Shown: piece after piece, positions 37,636 through 46,455 of the stretch
Numbering within the stretch: position 1 is the first letter of the stretch
Layout: the number at the start of each line of letters is the position of its first letter
Assembly: GCA_963748385.1 (NCBI GenBank)
Contig: CAVVIQ010000001.1
Location: forward strand, 261,946-325,945
Direction: 5' to 3'
Source: Rhodoblastus sp963748385
GTDB lineage: Bacteria > Pseudomonadota > Alphaproteobacteria > Rhizobiales > Beijerinckiaceae
DNA length: 64,000 bases
Program-made: the position numbers and the translations under genes
Notes under the pieces: generated by a model
The model's input: only the letters and a program-made list of their open reading frames with translations
What the model was told of the DNA's origin: nothing
The model's database searches: none

Positions 37636-37763
37636 TCGGACAAATTAACACGCAGCGTTAGGTAAGGTCGCCTAAAAATGCGCGCGGGCGCTTCCGCCCG
37701 GAGACAAAAGGGATATGATTAGCGCCCAAACGGCGGAAGCGCGCGAGAAAAGGGGAGACGCGC

Positions 37764-39404
37764 ATGTCTGAGGGCAGGCGCATGACGTCGGTCGACACCA
37801 CCTGGCTCAGGATGGATCGGCCCAGCAATCGCATGGTCATTGTCGGCGTGATCGTCCTGCGCGAGCCGGTCGATCTCGACCGCGTCGAGCAGACTTTGGC
37901 CGCGCGCATTCTGGCGCATGACCGCTTTCGCCAGAAGGTGGAGAACGCCGCAGGCGGGTTCTGGTGGCGCGACGACGAGCGTTTCGACATCGGGCGTCAC
38001 ATCCGCCGCGCCCGCTTGCCCGGCGGGGCCGGCAAGGCCGAACTTCAGCAATTCGTCGCCGATCTTGCGGTGCGGCCGCTCGATCCGGCGCATCCGCTCT
38101 GGCAGGCCCATATCGTGGAGCGCTACGACGACGGCGTCGCCATCTTGCTGCGCATTCATCACGCCATCGGCGACGGCGCGGCGCTGATGCATGTGCTGCT
38201 CGGCCTGACCGACGACGAGCCGAACGCGCCAATGCAGGGCGTCGAGCAGGTCTATGAGGAACGGGACGACCCCTACAGCCCGCCGTGGGAGGCGCTGGCG
38301 CCGCTGATCGAAACGGTTGGGAGCGGCCTGCGGGCCTCGGCGGGCGCATTGGGGTCGGCGCTTGGCCTGGCGCGCAGCCCGGCCAGGGCGCTGAATCTCG
38401 TGCGCGACGGCGTCAATGTCGCGGCGGAACTGGCCTATCTTCTTCTGATGCCGATGGACAGTCCAACGCGGCTCAAGGGCCCACTGTGCGGAGACAAGAG
38501 GGTCGCCTGGAGCCCGCGGATCCCTCTGCCGGAAGTCAAGGCGGTCGGCCATGCGCTGGGCTTCACGGTCAACGACATGTTGCTTTCCTCCTTCGCGGGC
38601 GCGATCAACACCTATCTGACGGAAAAGGGGGACCAGACCCTTGACGTCAACGTGCGCGCCCTCGTCCCGATCGACCTGCGGCCGCCGGGACGCGCGCACG
38701 AGCTGGGCAATCGCTTCGGCATTATCGCGGTCGAGCTGCCGGTCGGAATCAGAAACCCGCTCGCTCGGCTTAGCGAGGTGCGCCGCCGGATGCGGGCCTT
38801 AAAGAAATCCTATGAACCCGTGGTCACGCTCGGTCTCTTCGAAGCGCTCGGCTATGGTCCGAAAATTTTGCAGGACCAGCTGTTCGACCTTCTTTCCAGC
38901 CGTGCGACCGTGGTGATGACCAATGTTCCCGGACCGCAGCGCCCGCTCTATCTCGGCGGCGCCGAGATCGACCAGATCATGTTCTGGGTGCCGCAATCCG
39001 GCGCCGTCGGCATGGGCGTCTCGCTGCTTTCCTTCAACAACCACGTGCAGCTCGGCCTGATCACCGACACTGCGCTCACGCCCGAGCCCGACGAAATCAT
39101 CAAACACTTCCAGCCGGAGTTCGAAAAGCTGCTCTATCACGTCCTGCTCGATGAATGGGAGGGCCACAAACCCGCCGCGCCAAACGAGGTTCAAACGAAA
39201 GCCGTCCGCAAGACGCGACGCGAGCCGGCCGTCGCGCCCAAGGCCGAAACGGAGGCCGCGGCGCCGGTCACGACGCCGAAACGTCCGCGCAAGCCTGCAC
39301 CCGCCCGGCACCAAGATTTGGCTGCGCCCGCCCAGCCGGTCCCGGCGCGGCCGCGCCACCGTCCGCGCGCCAAGACACGCGCCAGGACACGCGGCTCGGC
39401 CTGA
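37764..39404 (+). CDS. Wax ester synthase / diacylglycerol acyltransferase (WS/DGAT)
   Basis: Acyltransferase of 546 residues that esterifies fatty alcohols or diacylglycerol with acyl-CoA to make wax esters or triacylglycerol. The catalytic motif HHAIGDG (His132-Gly138) matches HHxxxDG, and the C-terminal block VMTNVPGPQRPLYLGGAEI is characteristic of the family. After about residue 470 there is an unusual Ala/Pro/Arg/Lys-rich extension to the C-terminus, likely disordered and possibly granule- or membrane-binding. GGGAGA precedes the ATG at 37764. The next gene is 10 bases downstream. Confidence 0.9.
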   Translation: MSEGRRMTSVDTTWLRMDRPSNRMVIVGVIVLREPVDLDRVEQTLAARILAHDRFRQKVENAAGGFWWRDDERFDIGRHIRRARLPGGAGKAELQQFVADLAVRPLDPAHPLWQAHIVERYDDGVAILLRIHHAIGDGAALMHVLLGLTDDEPNAPMQGVEQVYEERDDPYSPPWEALAPLIETVGSGLRASAGALGSALGLARSPARALNLVRDGVNVAAELAYLLLMPMDSPTRLKGPLCGDKRVAWSPRIPLPEVKAVGHALGFTVNDMLLSSFAGAINTYLTEKGDQTLDVNVRALVPIDLRPPGRAHELGNRFGIIAVELPVGIRNPLARLSEVRRRMRALKKSYEPVVTLGLFEALGYGPKILQDQLFDLLSSRATVVMTNVPGPQRPLYLGGAEIDQIMFWVPQSGAVGMGVSLLSFNNHVQLGLITDTALTPEPDEIIKHFQPEFEKLLYHVLLDEWEGHKPAAPNEVQTKAVRKTRREPAVAPKAETEAAAPVTTPKRPRKPAPARHQDLAAPAQPVPARPRHRPRAKTRARTRGSA

Positions 39405-39414
39405 GGGCGCAGCG

Positions 39415-40029
39415 ATGGCGCTCGCCTTCCTGCGCCATGGTTCGAATGGCGGCCTGATTGCCGGCGTGGCGGCGCTGGCGCTCTGGTCCGCCATGGGCGG
39501 TCCCGCGCTTGGCCCGGGCTGGATCGTTCTCGGCGCCGCGTTGTTCTTCGCCAGCGAATATGGCTGGCATCGCTTCGCCTTCCACGCGCCGCCGTCATCG
39601 CGCGCCCGGATCCTGCGCCTGCAACGGCGGCTGCACTATGACCATCACGCCCAGCCCGGCCGCCTCGACCTGCTTTTCCTGCCGATCTGGTTCCTGGCGC
39701 CGGTTCTCGCCGCCAACGCCCTGCTGTTCCGGCTGATCTTCGGCGCCGGCGCTGTGGCCCCAATGGTCTTCGGCGTTTGCCTCGCTATCCTGCATTATGA
39801 ATGGACGCATTATGTCGCGCATATTCCCTATCAGCCGCGCACGGCCTGGGGGCGCTACGTCAAGCGCTATCATCTGCGCCATCATTTCATCAGCGAGAAA
39901 TACTGGTTCGGCGTCTCAAACCCGACGTTCGACCTGATCTGGGGAACCGCGCCAGATCCCAAGACGGTGGCCAAAAGCCCCTATGTCCGGAATCTGTTCG
40001 GCGACCGCGCGATGGACGAGACGAACTGA
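39415..40029 (+). CDS. Sterol desaturase / fatty acid hydroxylase superfamily protein
   Basis: Membrane di-iron protein of 204 residues. Histidine clusters HRFAFH, LHYDHH, HYEWTHYVAH and YHLRHHF form the eight-His type metal site of the superfamily, between three or four hydrophobic helices. It would hydroxylate or desaturate a lipid chain using O2. It follows the wax ester synthase gene by 10 bases and is probably in the same transcript, so the substrate may be a storage lipid or a carotenoid or hopanoid. ATG at 39415 is preceded by only a weak GGGCGCAGCG. Confidence 0.8.
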   Translation: MALAFLRHGSNGGLIAGVAALALWSAMGGPALGPGWIVLGAALFFASEYGWHRFAFHAPPSSRARILRLQRRLHYDHHAQPGRLDLLFLPIWFLAPVLAANALLFRLIFGAGAVAPMVFGVCLAILHYEWTHYVAHIPYQPRTAWGRYVKRYHLRHHFISEKYWFGVSNPTFDLIWGTAPDPKTVAKSPYVRNLFGDRAMDETN

Positions 40030-40054
40030 AATTTGGGCCGACCAGCGTCCTTTG

Positions 40055-40903
40055 CTACTCCAACTCCGCCTTGGCCGCCTCGACGTCGAGGCGCTCCATG
40101 GCGTCCATCGGCTTGCATTTCGCTGCTTCCTCGTAAAGCGCGGTCGCCTGTTTCAGTTTCGCGGAGCCGAACAGCATCGCCAGCGCATTGGCGTATTCCA
40201 TCCGCGTGATGGCCGAGCCGGGATTGAGCTTGAGGGCCTGCTCGAAATTCTTGATGGCCGCCTCCTTGCTCGCCCCATAAGTGAGGCTTGCGACCATGCC
40301 GCCGATCTTGTCCACGATTTCGGCATGATAGGTTCCCAGCGCGATATGCGCGTCGGCGTGGCGCGGCTCGATCTTCAGGGCCGTCTCGAGACTGTGGCGG
40401 ATCTTGCCGCCCAACCCCTGGGCGAGCGCCTTGACCACGGAAACGCCCTGGCTGTAGCGGCCGAGCGCCTGGGCGTGGAAATAAAAGGCGTTGGCGTTGT
40501 CCGGGGCGAGTTTTTGCAGGCTTTCCGCCCGCTCGGCCGCCTCCTGGAACAGCCCGGTCTTTTCCGCCAGATCGTCGACCAGATAGGTCGCGTAGATATT
40601 GGTCGCCTTGGCGGCGGCGTTGGCGCCGATCGGGCCGAGTTTTCCGCCCAACTCGACCGCGGCGCCGAAATCGCCACGATGATAGGCCCGCCAGGCGTCC
40701 TGCAGGCTCTGCGCGACGGCCTCGGCGTCGCCGGCGGCTTTCAGCTTCGGATGAGCGGCGAATTGCGCCTTGACGTAATCGGCGCTGGGGAAAGGCTCAC
40801 GGTCTCCGGCATGGAGCCGCTCCCAGTTCTTCTCCAGCGCGCCGCCGGCGTATTCATAGGCCTTGGCCGCATGCGGAAAGGCTTTCCATCGTGTTTTCGT
40901 CAT
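40055..40903 (-). CDS. Tetratricopeptide-repeat-like protein
   Basis: Protein of 282 residues, all helical, with repeated 34-residue-like helical pairs; the clearest are around AAERAESLQKLAPDNANAFY, ETALKIEPRHADAHIALG and NFEQALKLNPGSAITRMEYA. No signal peptide. TPR proteins scaffold other proteins; the partner is unknown. It is the last gene of a four-gene minus-strand operon (phasin, patatin, TetR, TPR), 9 bases after the regulator gene, so a role in storage-granule biology is likely by context only. Confidence 0.7.
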   Translation of the reverse strand: MTKTRWKAFPHAAKAYEYAGGALEKNWERLHAGDREPFPSADYVKAQFAAHPKLKAAGDAEAVAQSLQDAWRAYHRGDFGAAVELGGKLGPIGANAAAKATNIYATYLVDDLAEKTGLFQEAAERAESLQKLAPDNANAFYFHAQALGRYSQGVSVVKALAQGLGGKIRHSLETALKIEPRHADAHIALGTYHAEIVDKIGGMVASLTYGASKEAAIKNFEQALKLNPGSAITRMEYANALAMLFGSAKLKQATALYEEAAKCKPMDAMERLDVEAAKAELE

Positions 40904-40912
40904 TTCGGCCTC

Positions 40913-41557
40913 TCATTTCAGATAGCGTTGCGCAAGATCGTCGAACAAAGCCCGCTCGCGCGCCGCCAGATAGGGCGCGGCGAGCGAAATGACATGAAAG
41001 GCGCCGCGCGCCAGCGCGCGGCTTTCCTCTTTCGAGCGCGGATCGCGCGCGAACTCATAGGACAGCCAATAGGTCGCGAGGACGGTCATGTTGACCGCCA
41101 GCGCCTCTACGTCCATCGGGCCGGCCGTCATCTCCCCCGCCTCCACCAGGCCCTGGAGGATATCGACCGCCGTGCGCTTCTTGTGGGCGAGGATGCGCTT
41201 GAACTGGGTCTCGAGCACCCGGTGTCGCGACACCAGTTCGTTGATGTCGCGATAGATAAAGCGATATTTGTGGATCGCCTCGAAGATGAGATGAAGGAAA
41301 AGCCAGGCGTCTTCGGCGTGGACAGGACGGCGTTCCGGCGCCGCGAGCGTCCGTTCGATCTCGTCGCGATAGGCGAAGAACAGGGCTTCGACGATCTTGT
41401 CCTTGGAATGGTAGTGATAATAGAGATTCCCCGGACTGATGTTCATCTCGTCGGCGATGGCCGTTGTGGTCACCCCCGGCTCGCCATATTCGTTGAACAG
41501 CCGAAGGGCCGTCTCCAATATTCTTTCCCGCGTCCGCCGTTTCGGCTTTTTCTCCAT
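40913..41557 (-). CDS. TetR/AcrR family transcriptional regulator
   Basis: Regulator of 214 residues. The N-terminal helix-turn-helix (about 10-57) contains TTTAIADEMNISPGNLYYHY, the standard TetR recognition helix; the C-terminal ligand-binding half is helical. The ligand is unknown, but its place between a patatin and TPR gene and near fatty-alcohol and acyl-CoA genes suggests an acyl-CoA or lipid sensor. It starts 27 bases after the patatin gene stop. Confidence 0.85.
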   Translation of the reverse strand: MEKKPKRRTRERILETALRLFNEYGEPGVTTTAIADEMNISPGNLYYHYHSKDKIVEALFFAYRDEIERTLAAPERRPVHAEDAWLFLHLIFEAIHKYRFIYRDINELVSRHRVLETQFKRILAHKKRTAVDILQGLVEAGEMTAGPMDVEALAVNMTVLATYWLSYEFARDPRSKEESRALARGAFHVISLAAPYLAARERALFDDLAQRYLK

Positions 41558-41584
41558 GGTCTCGCCCCCCCGAGGCCAGAAGTC

Positions 41585-42799
41585 TCATCTTGGCTGGGCG
41601 CCCGCGAGCGCATGCTCCAAGGCGTCAAGCGTATGCGCCAGTTGCGTCGCGGCGCCGTCCAGCTTGCGCGCCGGGCTGCGACGCGGTTTCGTCTTGGGCC
41701 GCGAAAGGCTGCGCGAGGCGTCGGCGAGAACGCCGCGGTCGATCGACACTCCATGGCGCGCCAGAACGGGTTCGAGTTCGTCGGCGCGGCGGCGCAATTC
41801 CTCGCGCGTCCTTTGGTAAGCGTGTTCGCAGAGCCGCCGTCGATCGGAATAGGAAAAGATATTGCTGAAGAACATTTCCGGGTCGTCGCGCGCCGGCTCG
41901 AACAGCACCACGTCGGCGTCCGGGTAAAGCCGTGAATTGCGCTCCATGCCGACGCGCATGCGCGAATGGATGATCGCCCGGAAGGTTTGCGACATCACGG
42001 TCGGAAAGCCGTGCGCCGCCAGGGAGACGAGCTTCTTGTGCGTCTGGCGCGCGGCGGCGGCGGCGTCGAAAGGAACGAGCGGATTGACGCAGAACAGCAG
42101 CTTCGCCCCTTCGCGCAAGGCCACCGAAGCGTGCAGGGTCTTCATCAAGGCCCCATCGACGTAATGGCGCCCCGCGATCTCGACAGGCGGGTAAAGGCCC
42201 GGCAGAGCCGAGCTCGCCTGAACCGCAAGGGAAATCGGCGCGTCATCCCAGCCGCTCGAACCGAAAGCCACCGCTGTGCAGGCGTCGAGATCGGTCGCGA
42301 CCAGGAACAATTTGCGTTTCAGCGCGCGGAAGTCGTTGGTCCGCCCCGGCGCGGAGAAGAGCTTCGCGAGATAGGCGCCGACGCCCCGGTTGTCGAGCAG
42401 ACCGGTCGGCAGGGCGTCGGCCAGACGCTGCAGGGACTCCGCGAGGGCGCCCGAAAAGGGATGGTCCAGATAGGCTTGCGCCGCCGCGGCGGCAAGGCCC
42501 GGAACGCAGGCCAAGCGGCGGGCGTATTCGGCGAACGCCGGCCGCAAAAGGACATCGGGTTCGAAGGGATCATCCGCTTCCTCGCTCTCGATGAAGCTCC
42601 GATGCATGTCGCGGGGGGATATGCCGTTGGCGAGACCCGCCGTGAGGAAGGCGCCCGAACTGACGCCGACGAAAATATCGCATCCGACGAAATCGAAACC
42701 TGTCAACGCCTCATCGAGCGCCACCAGCGCGCCGATCTCATAGATCGCGCCCAGGGGACCGCCGCCCGCCAGCGCTACGCCTCTCAAATCGTGAGCCAC
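41585..42799 (-). CDS. Patatin-like phospholipase (granule-associated by context)
   Basis: Protein of 404 residues with oxyanion loop ALAGGGPLGAIYEIGAL (from residue 8), nucleophile elbow GVSSG and catalytic Asp in YVDGAL. The GGGPLGAIYEIG branch is larger than simple patatins. The start is GTG (42799) with GGGGAGG 5 bases upstream; no ATG lies near and residues before it are not conserved-looking. The basic C-terminal tail (PKTKPRRSPARK) may bind granules or membranes. It follows the phasin gene, so it may hydrolyse polyester granules or their lipid coat. Confidence 0.8.
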   Translation of the reverse strand: MAHDLRGVALAGGGPLGAIYEIGALVALDEALTGFDFVGCDIFVGVSSGAFLTAGLANGISPRDMHRSFIESEEADDPFEPDVLLRPAFAEYARRLACVPGLAAAAAQAYLDHPFSGALAESLQRLADALPTGLLDNRGVGAYLAKLFSAPGRTNDFRALKRKLFLVATDLDACTAVAFGSSGWDDAPISLAVQASSALPGLYPPVEIAGRHYVDGALMKTLHASVALREGAKLLFCVNPLVPFDAAAAARQTHKKLVSLAAHGFPTVMSQTFRAIIHSRMRVGMERNSRLYPDADVVLFEPARDDPEMFFSNIFSYSDRRRLCEHAYQRTREELRRRADELEPVLARHGVSIDRGVLADASRSLSRPKTKPRRSPARKLDGAATQLAHTLDALEHALAGAQPR

Positions 42800-42894
42800 C
42801 GTCGCCTCCCCTTCGAACCAACCCAAATGTGGCAGAACCGCCCCGGAGAGCGGCTCCGCCACCGAATGGGCGCCGGTCAGAACAGCCGATCGGC

Positions 42895-43311
42895 TTACTT
42901 GGCGGGCTTCGCTATCGCCTTCTGCGGCCCGACTTCGGCCTCGAGCTTCTTGACCTCGTGGGTCAGTTCGGTCACCCGACGGCTCAAGTGCTCGATGTCT
43001 TTCTTGGTCGGCACATTCAACGCATGCAGGGCGCGCCCCACGCGCTCCTCGAACACCTGCTCCAGCTTGTCCCATTGCCCGGACGCCTGGGTCTTCACGT
43101 CGGTGAATTTCTCGTCGGCGACCTTCTTGGCCCGCCCCTGAATCGCCTCGCCATGCTTGACGAGATTCTCGAAGGTCTTGACTCCTTCCTCCTGGGCCAC
43201 GGCGAACGCCCCGAGCCCGGCGAGCCAAATCTGATTGGCGGAATTCTTGATCAGCGCCGCCAGTTCGCTATCACTCTTGCCTTCAACAAGAGCTCTCAGC
43301 TTCTTGACCAT
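42895..43311 (-). CDS. Phasin-like polyhydroxyalkanoate granule protein (PhaI/PhaF type)
   Basis: Protein of 138 residues with the poly(hydroxyalkanoate) granule-associated domain: NQIWLAGLGAFAVAQEEGVK (about 26-45), a long amphipathic helix, and a short Lys/Ala-rich end (PQKAIAKPAK). A coiled coil is likely over residues 95-130 (SRRVTELTHEVKKLEAEV). Phasins coat storage granules. ATG at 43311 follows GGGAGAG at 4 bases; an upstream ATG at 43344 is unneeded. First gene of the minus-strand operon, divergent from the fatty acyl-CoA reductase gene across an AT-richer 146-base spacer. Confidence 0.8.
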   Translation of the reverse strand: MVKKLRALVEGKSDSELAALIKNSANQIWLAGLGAFAVAQEEGVKTFENLVKHGEAIQGRAKKVADEKFTDVKTQASGQWDKLEQVFEERVGRALHALNVPTKKDIEHLSRRVTELTHEVKKLEAEVGPQKAIAKPAK

Positions 43312-43457
43312 CTTGCTCTCCCTTCCTGCGCCGCCCGGAATCATTTCGCGGCCCCATGCTGGAAAAATAGTCGCCGTTTTTAGGTTTTTCGCCCTATTCT
43401 CCTAGGCGGCGGACTCTAATCCTAAAAGGTAGTCTAGGCTAGAAGGGGAAAACGGCC

Positions 43458-45443
43458 ATGATCTACGTCATCACCGGCGCCAGCGGCTTCATTGGCAAGC
43501 GCCTGACCCGTCAATTGCTCTCCCGGCCCGACGCGAAGGTTTATTTCCTCATTCGCAACGCGACGCCGGAGCGTGTCGAAAAATTGCGCGCCTTCTGGAG
43601 CGCGGATGAAACCCGCGCCATCGCCCTGCCCGGCGATCTCACCCTGCCCCTGTGCGGCGTGGACCCCGCCGCGATCGAAGCGCTGCGGGGGAAGGTCGAT
43701 CATGTCTTTCACCTCGGCGCGATCTACGATCTCGACGCCGACCCGAGCGAGGAAATGCGGGTCAATATCGAGGGAACGCGCCATGCCCTCGCCCTTGCCG
43801 AAGCCCTCGGCGCGCGCCGCTTCCATCACATGAGTTCGATCGCCGCCGCCGGACTCTACGAAGGGGTCTTTCGCGAAGACATGTTCGAGGAAGCCGAAAA
43901 TCTCGGCCATCCCTATTTCGCGAGCAAGCATGAGGCGGAAAAGGTCGTGCGGCGGGAGGCGAAGACGCCGTTTCGCATCTATCGGCCCGGGCTCGTCGTC
44001 GGCGATTCCAGGACCGGCGAAATGGACAAGATCGACGGCCCTTATTATTTCTTCAAGCTCATCCAGAAATTGCGCCGCGCGCTGCCGCCCTGGGCGCCGA
44101 TGATCGGCCTCGAAGGCGGGCGGATCAATCTGGTGCCGGTCGATTTCGTGGTCGCCGCCCTCGACCATCTCGCCCATACGGAAGGGCTCGACGGCCGCTG
44201 CTTCCATCTCGTCGATCCGCACCCGCGCCGGGTCGGCGACATTTTCGCCCTGTTCGCCGACGCCGCGCACGCCCCGCGCATCCCGGTGCGCGTCAACGCG
44301 GCTCTGTTCGGCCTGCTGCCGCGCCCGGTCCTGCAAGGCCTGAAGGCGCTGACCCCGGTGCGCCGCATCCGCAAGGCCTTCATGAAGGATCTCGGGCTGC
44401 CCGAGGGCGTCCTCGCCTTTTTCAATTATCCGACCCGCTTCGACAACCGCGAGGCGGCGGCGATCCTCGATCCGGCCGGGATCGCGGTTCCGCCGATCGA
44501 GGACTACGCTTGGCGCCTGTGGGACTATTGGGAGCGCCATCTCGATCCGGATCTGTTCATCGACCGTAGCTTGCGCGGCCGGGTCAAGGACAAGGTCGTG
44601 CTGGTCTCGGGAGGCTCGGCCGGCATCGGCAAGGCGACGGCGTTGCGCCTCGCGGAAGCCGGCGCGACCGTCCTGATCGTTGGCCGCGACCGCGAGAAAC
44701 TCGACGCGGCCGTCCGCGAGGGCGCCGAACGCGGGCTGGTCCTGCTGCCCCATGCGGCGGACATCGCCGATGATTCCCAATGCCAGGCGCTGATCGCGCA
44801 GATCATCAGGGATCATGGCGGCGTCGAAATCCTGATCAACAACGCCGGGCGCTCGATGCGGCGCGGGATCGAACATTCCTACGACCGCTTCCATGATTTC
44901 GAACGCGCGATGCAGGTCAATTATTTCGGCGGCTTGCGCCTGACGCTCGGCTTCCTGCCCGGCATGGCGGAGCGCCGCAGCGGCCATGTGATCAGTATTT
45001 CCTCGATCGGCGTGCTGACCAACGCGCCGCGCTTTTCCGCCTATGTCGCCTCCAAGGCGGCGATGGAGGCCTGGACCCGCTGCGCGGCCTCGGAATTCCT
45101 CGACCGCGGCGTCCATTTCACCACCATCAACATGCCCTTGGTGCGCACGGCGATGATCGCGCCGACCAAGCTCTATGACCATGTTCCCGCGCTGACGCCC
45201 GACGAAGCGGCGGAACTTGTGGTCGAAGCCATCGTCAAGCGCGTGTCGCGCATCGCCACGCCGCTCGGCATATTCGGCCAGATCGTCAACGCGATCAGCC
45301 CGCGCTTCGCGCAGATCGTGATGAACACCGCCTTCCGCATGTTCCCCGACAGCGCGGCGGCCGTCGGCCATGCGCAGGGCGCCGAGGCGCCGACCGTCGA
45401 TCAGATCGCCTTTACCCAGATCATGCGGGGGCTTTATCTTTGA
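43458..45443 (+). CDS. Two-domain fatty acyl-CoA reductase (alcohol-forming type)
   Basis: Protein of 661 residues made of two NAD(P)H-binding reductase domains. The N-terminal extended-SDR/male-sterility-like domain has TGASGFIG (7-14) and YFASK; the C-terminal classical SDR domain has SGGSAGIGKA (about 380), NNAG and YVASKAA. Length and architecture match bacterial fatty acyl-CoA reductases such as Marinobacter Maqu_2507, which reduce acyl-CoA through the aldehyde to the fatty alcohol. With WS/DGAT at 37.8 kb this gives both committed steps of wax ester synthesis. GAAGGGGAA precedes the ATG. Its 3' end overlaps the convergent lipase gene by 10 bases. Confidence 0.8.
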   Translation: MIYVITGASGFIGKRLTRQLLSRPDAKVYFLIRNATPERVEKLRAFWSADETRAIALPGDLTLPLCGVDPAAIEALRGKVDHVFHLGAIYDLDADPSEEMRVNIEGTRHALALAEALGARRFHHMSSIAAAGLYEGVFREDMFEEAENLGHPYFASKHEAEKVVRREAKTPFRIYRPGLVVGDSRTGEMDKIDGPYYFFKLIQKLRRALPPWAPMIGLEGGRINLVPVDFVVAALDHLAHTEGLDGRCFHLVDPHPRRVGDIFALFADAAHAPRIPVRVNAALFGLLPRPVLQGLKALTPVRRIRKAFMKDLGLPEGVLAFFNYPTRFDNREAAAILDPAGIAVPPIEDYAWRLWDYWERHLDPDLFIDRSLRGRVKDKVVLVSGGSAGIGKATALRLAEAGATVLIVGRDREKLDAAVREGAERGLVLLPHAADIADDSQCQALIAQIIRDHGGVEILINNAGRSMRRGIEHSYDRFHDFERAMQVNYFGGLRLTLGFLPGMAERRSGHVISISSIGVLTNAPRFSAYVASKAAMEAWTRCAASEFLDRGVHFTTINMPLVRTAMIAPTKLYDHVPALTPDEAAELVVEAIVKRVSRIATPLGIFGQIVNAISPRFAQIVMNTAFRMFPDSAAAVGHAQGAEAPTVDQIAFTQIMRGLYL

Positions 45444-46327
45444 TCCGGCGCCTGGAGCACGGCCTCGAAGACCTCCGGCGCGCGCAGAAGCCCGAAATGA
45501 CCGGGAAGGGCCAGCATGGTCTCGCGCGCGCCGTCCAGGCGCGCCGAATCGCGGGGAACGACAATTTCGTCGCGCGCGCTCCAGATGGAATGGGTCGGAA
45601 CCGGCGGCGCATGGTCGTTGAGCGCGCTCAGCCAGGGCGAGCCCGGCTCCATCTCCCGGGCGTCGCGCCCGACGCCGAGGCGGGCGAGCTTCGTTCCATG
45701 GTGCGGCGTCCCGATCGTGACGAGCGCCGCGACGCGATCGGGACCCCGCCGCGCGAGACAAGCGCGGGCGGCCAGACCACCCATGCTGTGGCCGACCAGC
45801 ACGACCTTGGCGGCGCCGGTCGCCGCCAGCAGCCGGTCGATCTCCTCATCGAGCCGATCCGCCAGTTCGTCGATGTCGGCGAAGGGCGGATCGAGCGTCA
45901 CGGCGACCGCTCTGCGACCGGCGGCGCGCAGCCGGCGCTGGAGAGGCCGCCACATCGCCTCGTTGCAGCAATAACCAGGGATGAGCAGGATGGGCGCCGG
46001 CCCGGCCGAAGCGGGCGGAACGACCGCCTCCCGTCGCCACAGCCGCTCGAAGGGCTGGAGCACGACAAAGGTTTGCCAGAAGGCGAACAGCTCCTGAAGG
46101 AGCGCCGCGACCCGCCGGGCGGGAGTCGCGCCCGCCGCCGGGGGCGGACGGTCGCCGGCGCTCAGCACATAGGCGAGCAGCGGCGTTGCGATCTGCAAGG
46201 CGACGAGCGCGAGAATGAACACGAGAAAACCGACGCCCACGCCCCACGCCCGGGCGGCGAAGGCGCCGGTCATCGCGGCGAGCGCGGCGAGCGCGACGAA
46301 CGCCAACTGAAGCAATCGCGCCATCAT
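45434..46327 (-). CDS. Alpha/beta-hydrolase (lipase-like)
   Basis: Protein of 297 residues. An N-terminal pair of hydrophobic helices (about 1-55) should anchor it in the inner membrane. The hydrolase domain has PILLIPGYCCNE (oxyanion loop), nucleophile GHSMGG and IGTPHHGTKLARL, as in triacylglycerol lipases of the LipA/EstA kind. The C-terminal SLPGHFGLLRAP-like segment holds the His (LALPGHFGLL). GGAGACAGGCC precedes ATGATG at 46327. It is divergent from the acyl-CoA ligase gene with an FNR-type box between them. Confidence 0.75.
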   Translation of the reverse strand: MMARLLQLAFVALAALAAMTGAFAARAWGVGVGFLVFILALVALQIATPLLAYVLSAGDRPPPAAGATPARRVAALLQELFAFWQTFVVLQPFERLWRREAVVPPASAGPAPILLIPGYCCNEAMWRPLQRRLRAAGRRAVAVTLDPPFADIDELADRLDEEIDRLLAATGAAKVVLVGHSMGGLAARACLARRGPDRVAALVTIGTPHHGTKLARLGVGRDAREMEPGSPWLSALNDHAPPVPTHSIWSARDEIVVPRDSARLDGARETMLALPGHFGLLRAPEVFEAVLQAPDQR

Positions 46328-46423
46328 GGCCTGTCTCCGCCGCGCGAAACCCGCAGCCAACGATTGACTCGCATCATTGCCGATACGCCTGCGAAAGAAG
46401 AGAATTTTCGGTTGTGAAGCGCA

Positions 46424-46437
46424 TTGACACGAATCAA
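46424..46437. promoter_or_regulatory. FNR/FixK-type box between lipase and acyl-CoA ligase genes
   Basis: TTGACacgaATCAA, a perfect inverted repeat of the FNR/FixK half-site. It lies 18 bases before the ATG of the ligase gene, too close for class II activation of that gene (the start site would fall inside it), so repression or control of the divergent lipase gene is more plausible. No good -10 is seen for the lipase at the expected distance. Confidence 0.5.
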
Positions 46438-46455
46438 GACATGGGGAGGCGCGTC

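Noticed and set aside
43434..45761. A 775-residue minus-strand frame opposite the fatty acyl-CoA reductase gene
   Set aside because: Shadow frame; product is Arg/Gly/Asp-rich with no domains.
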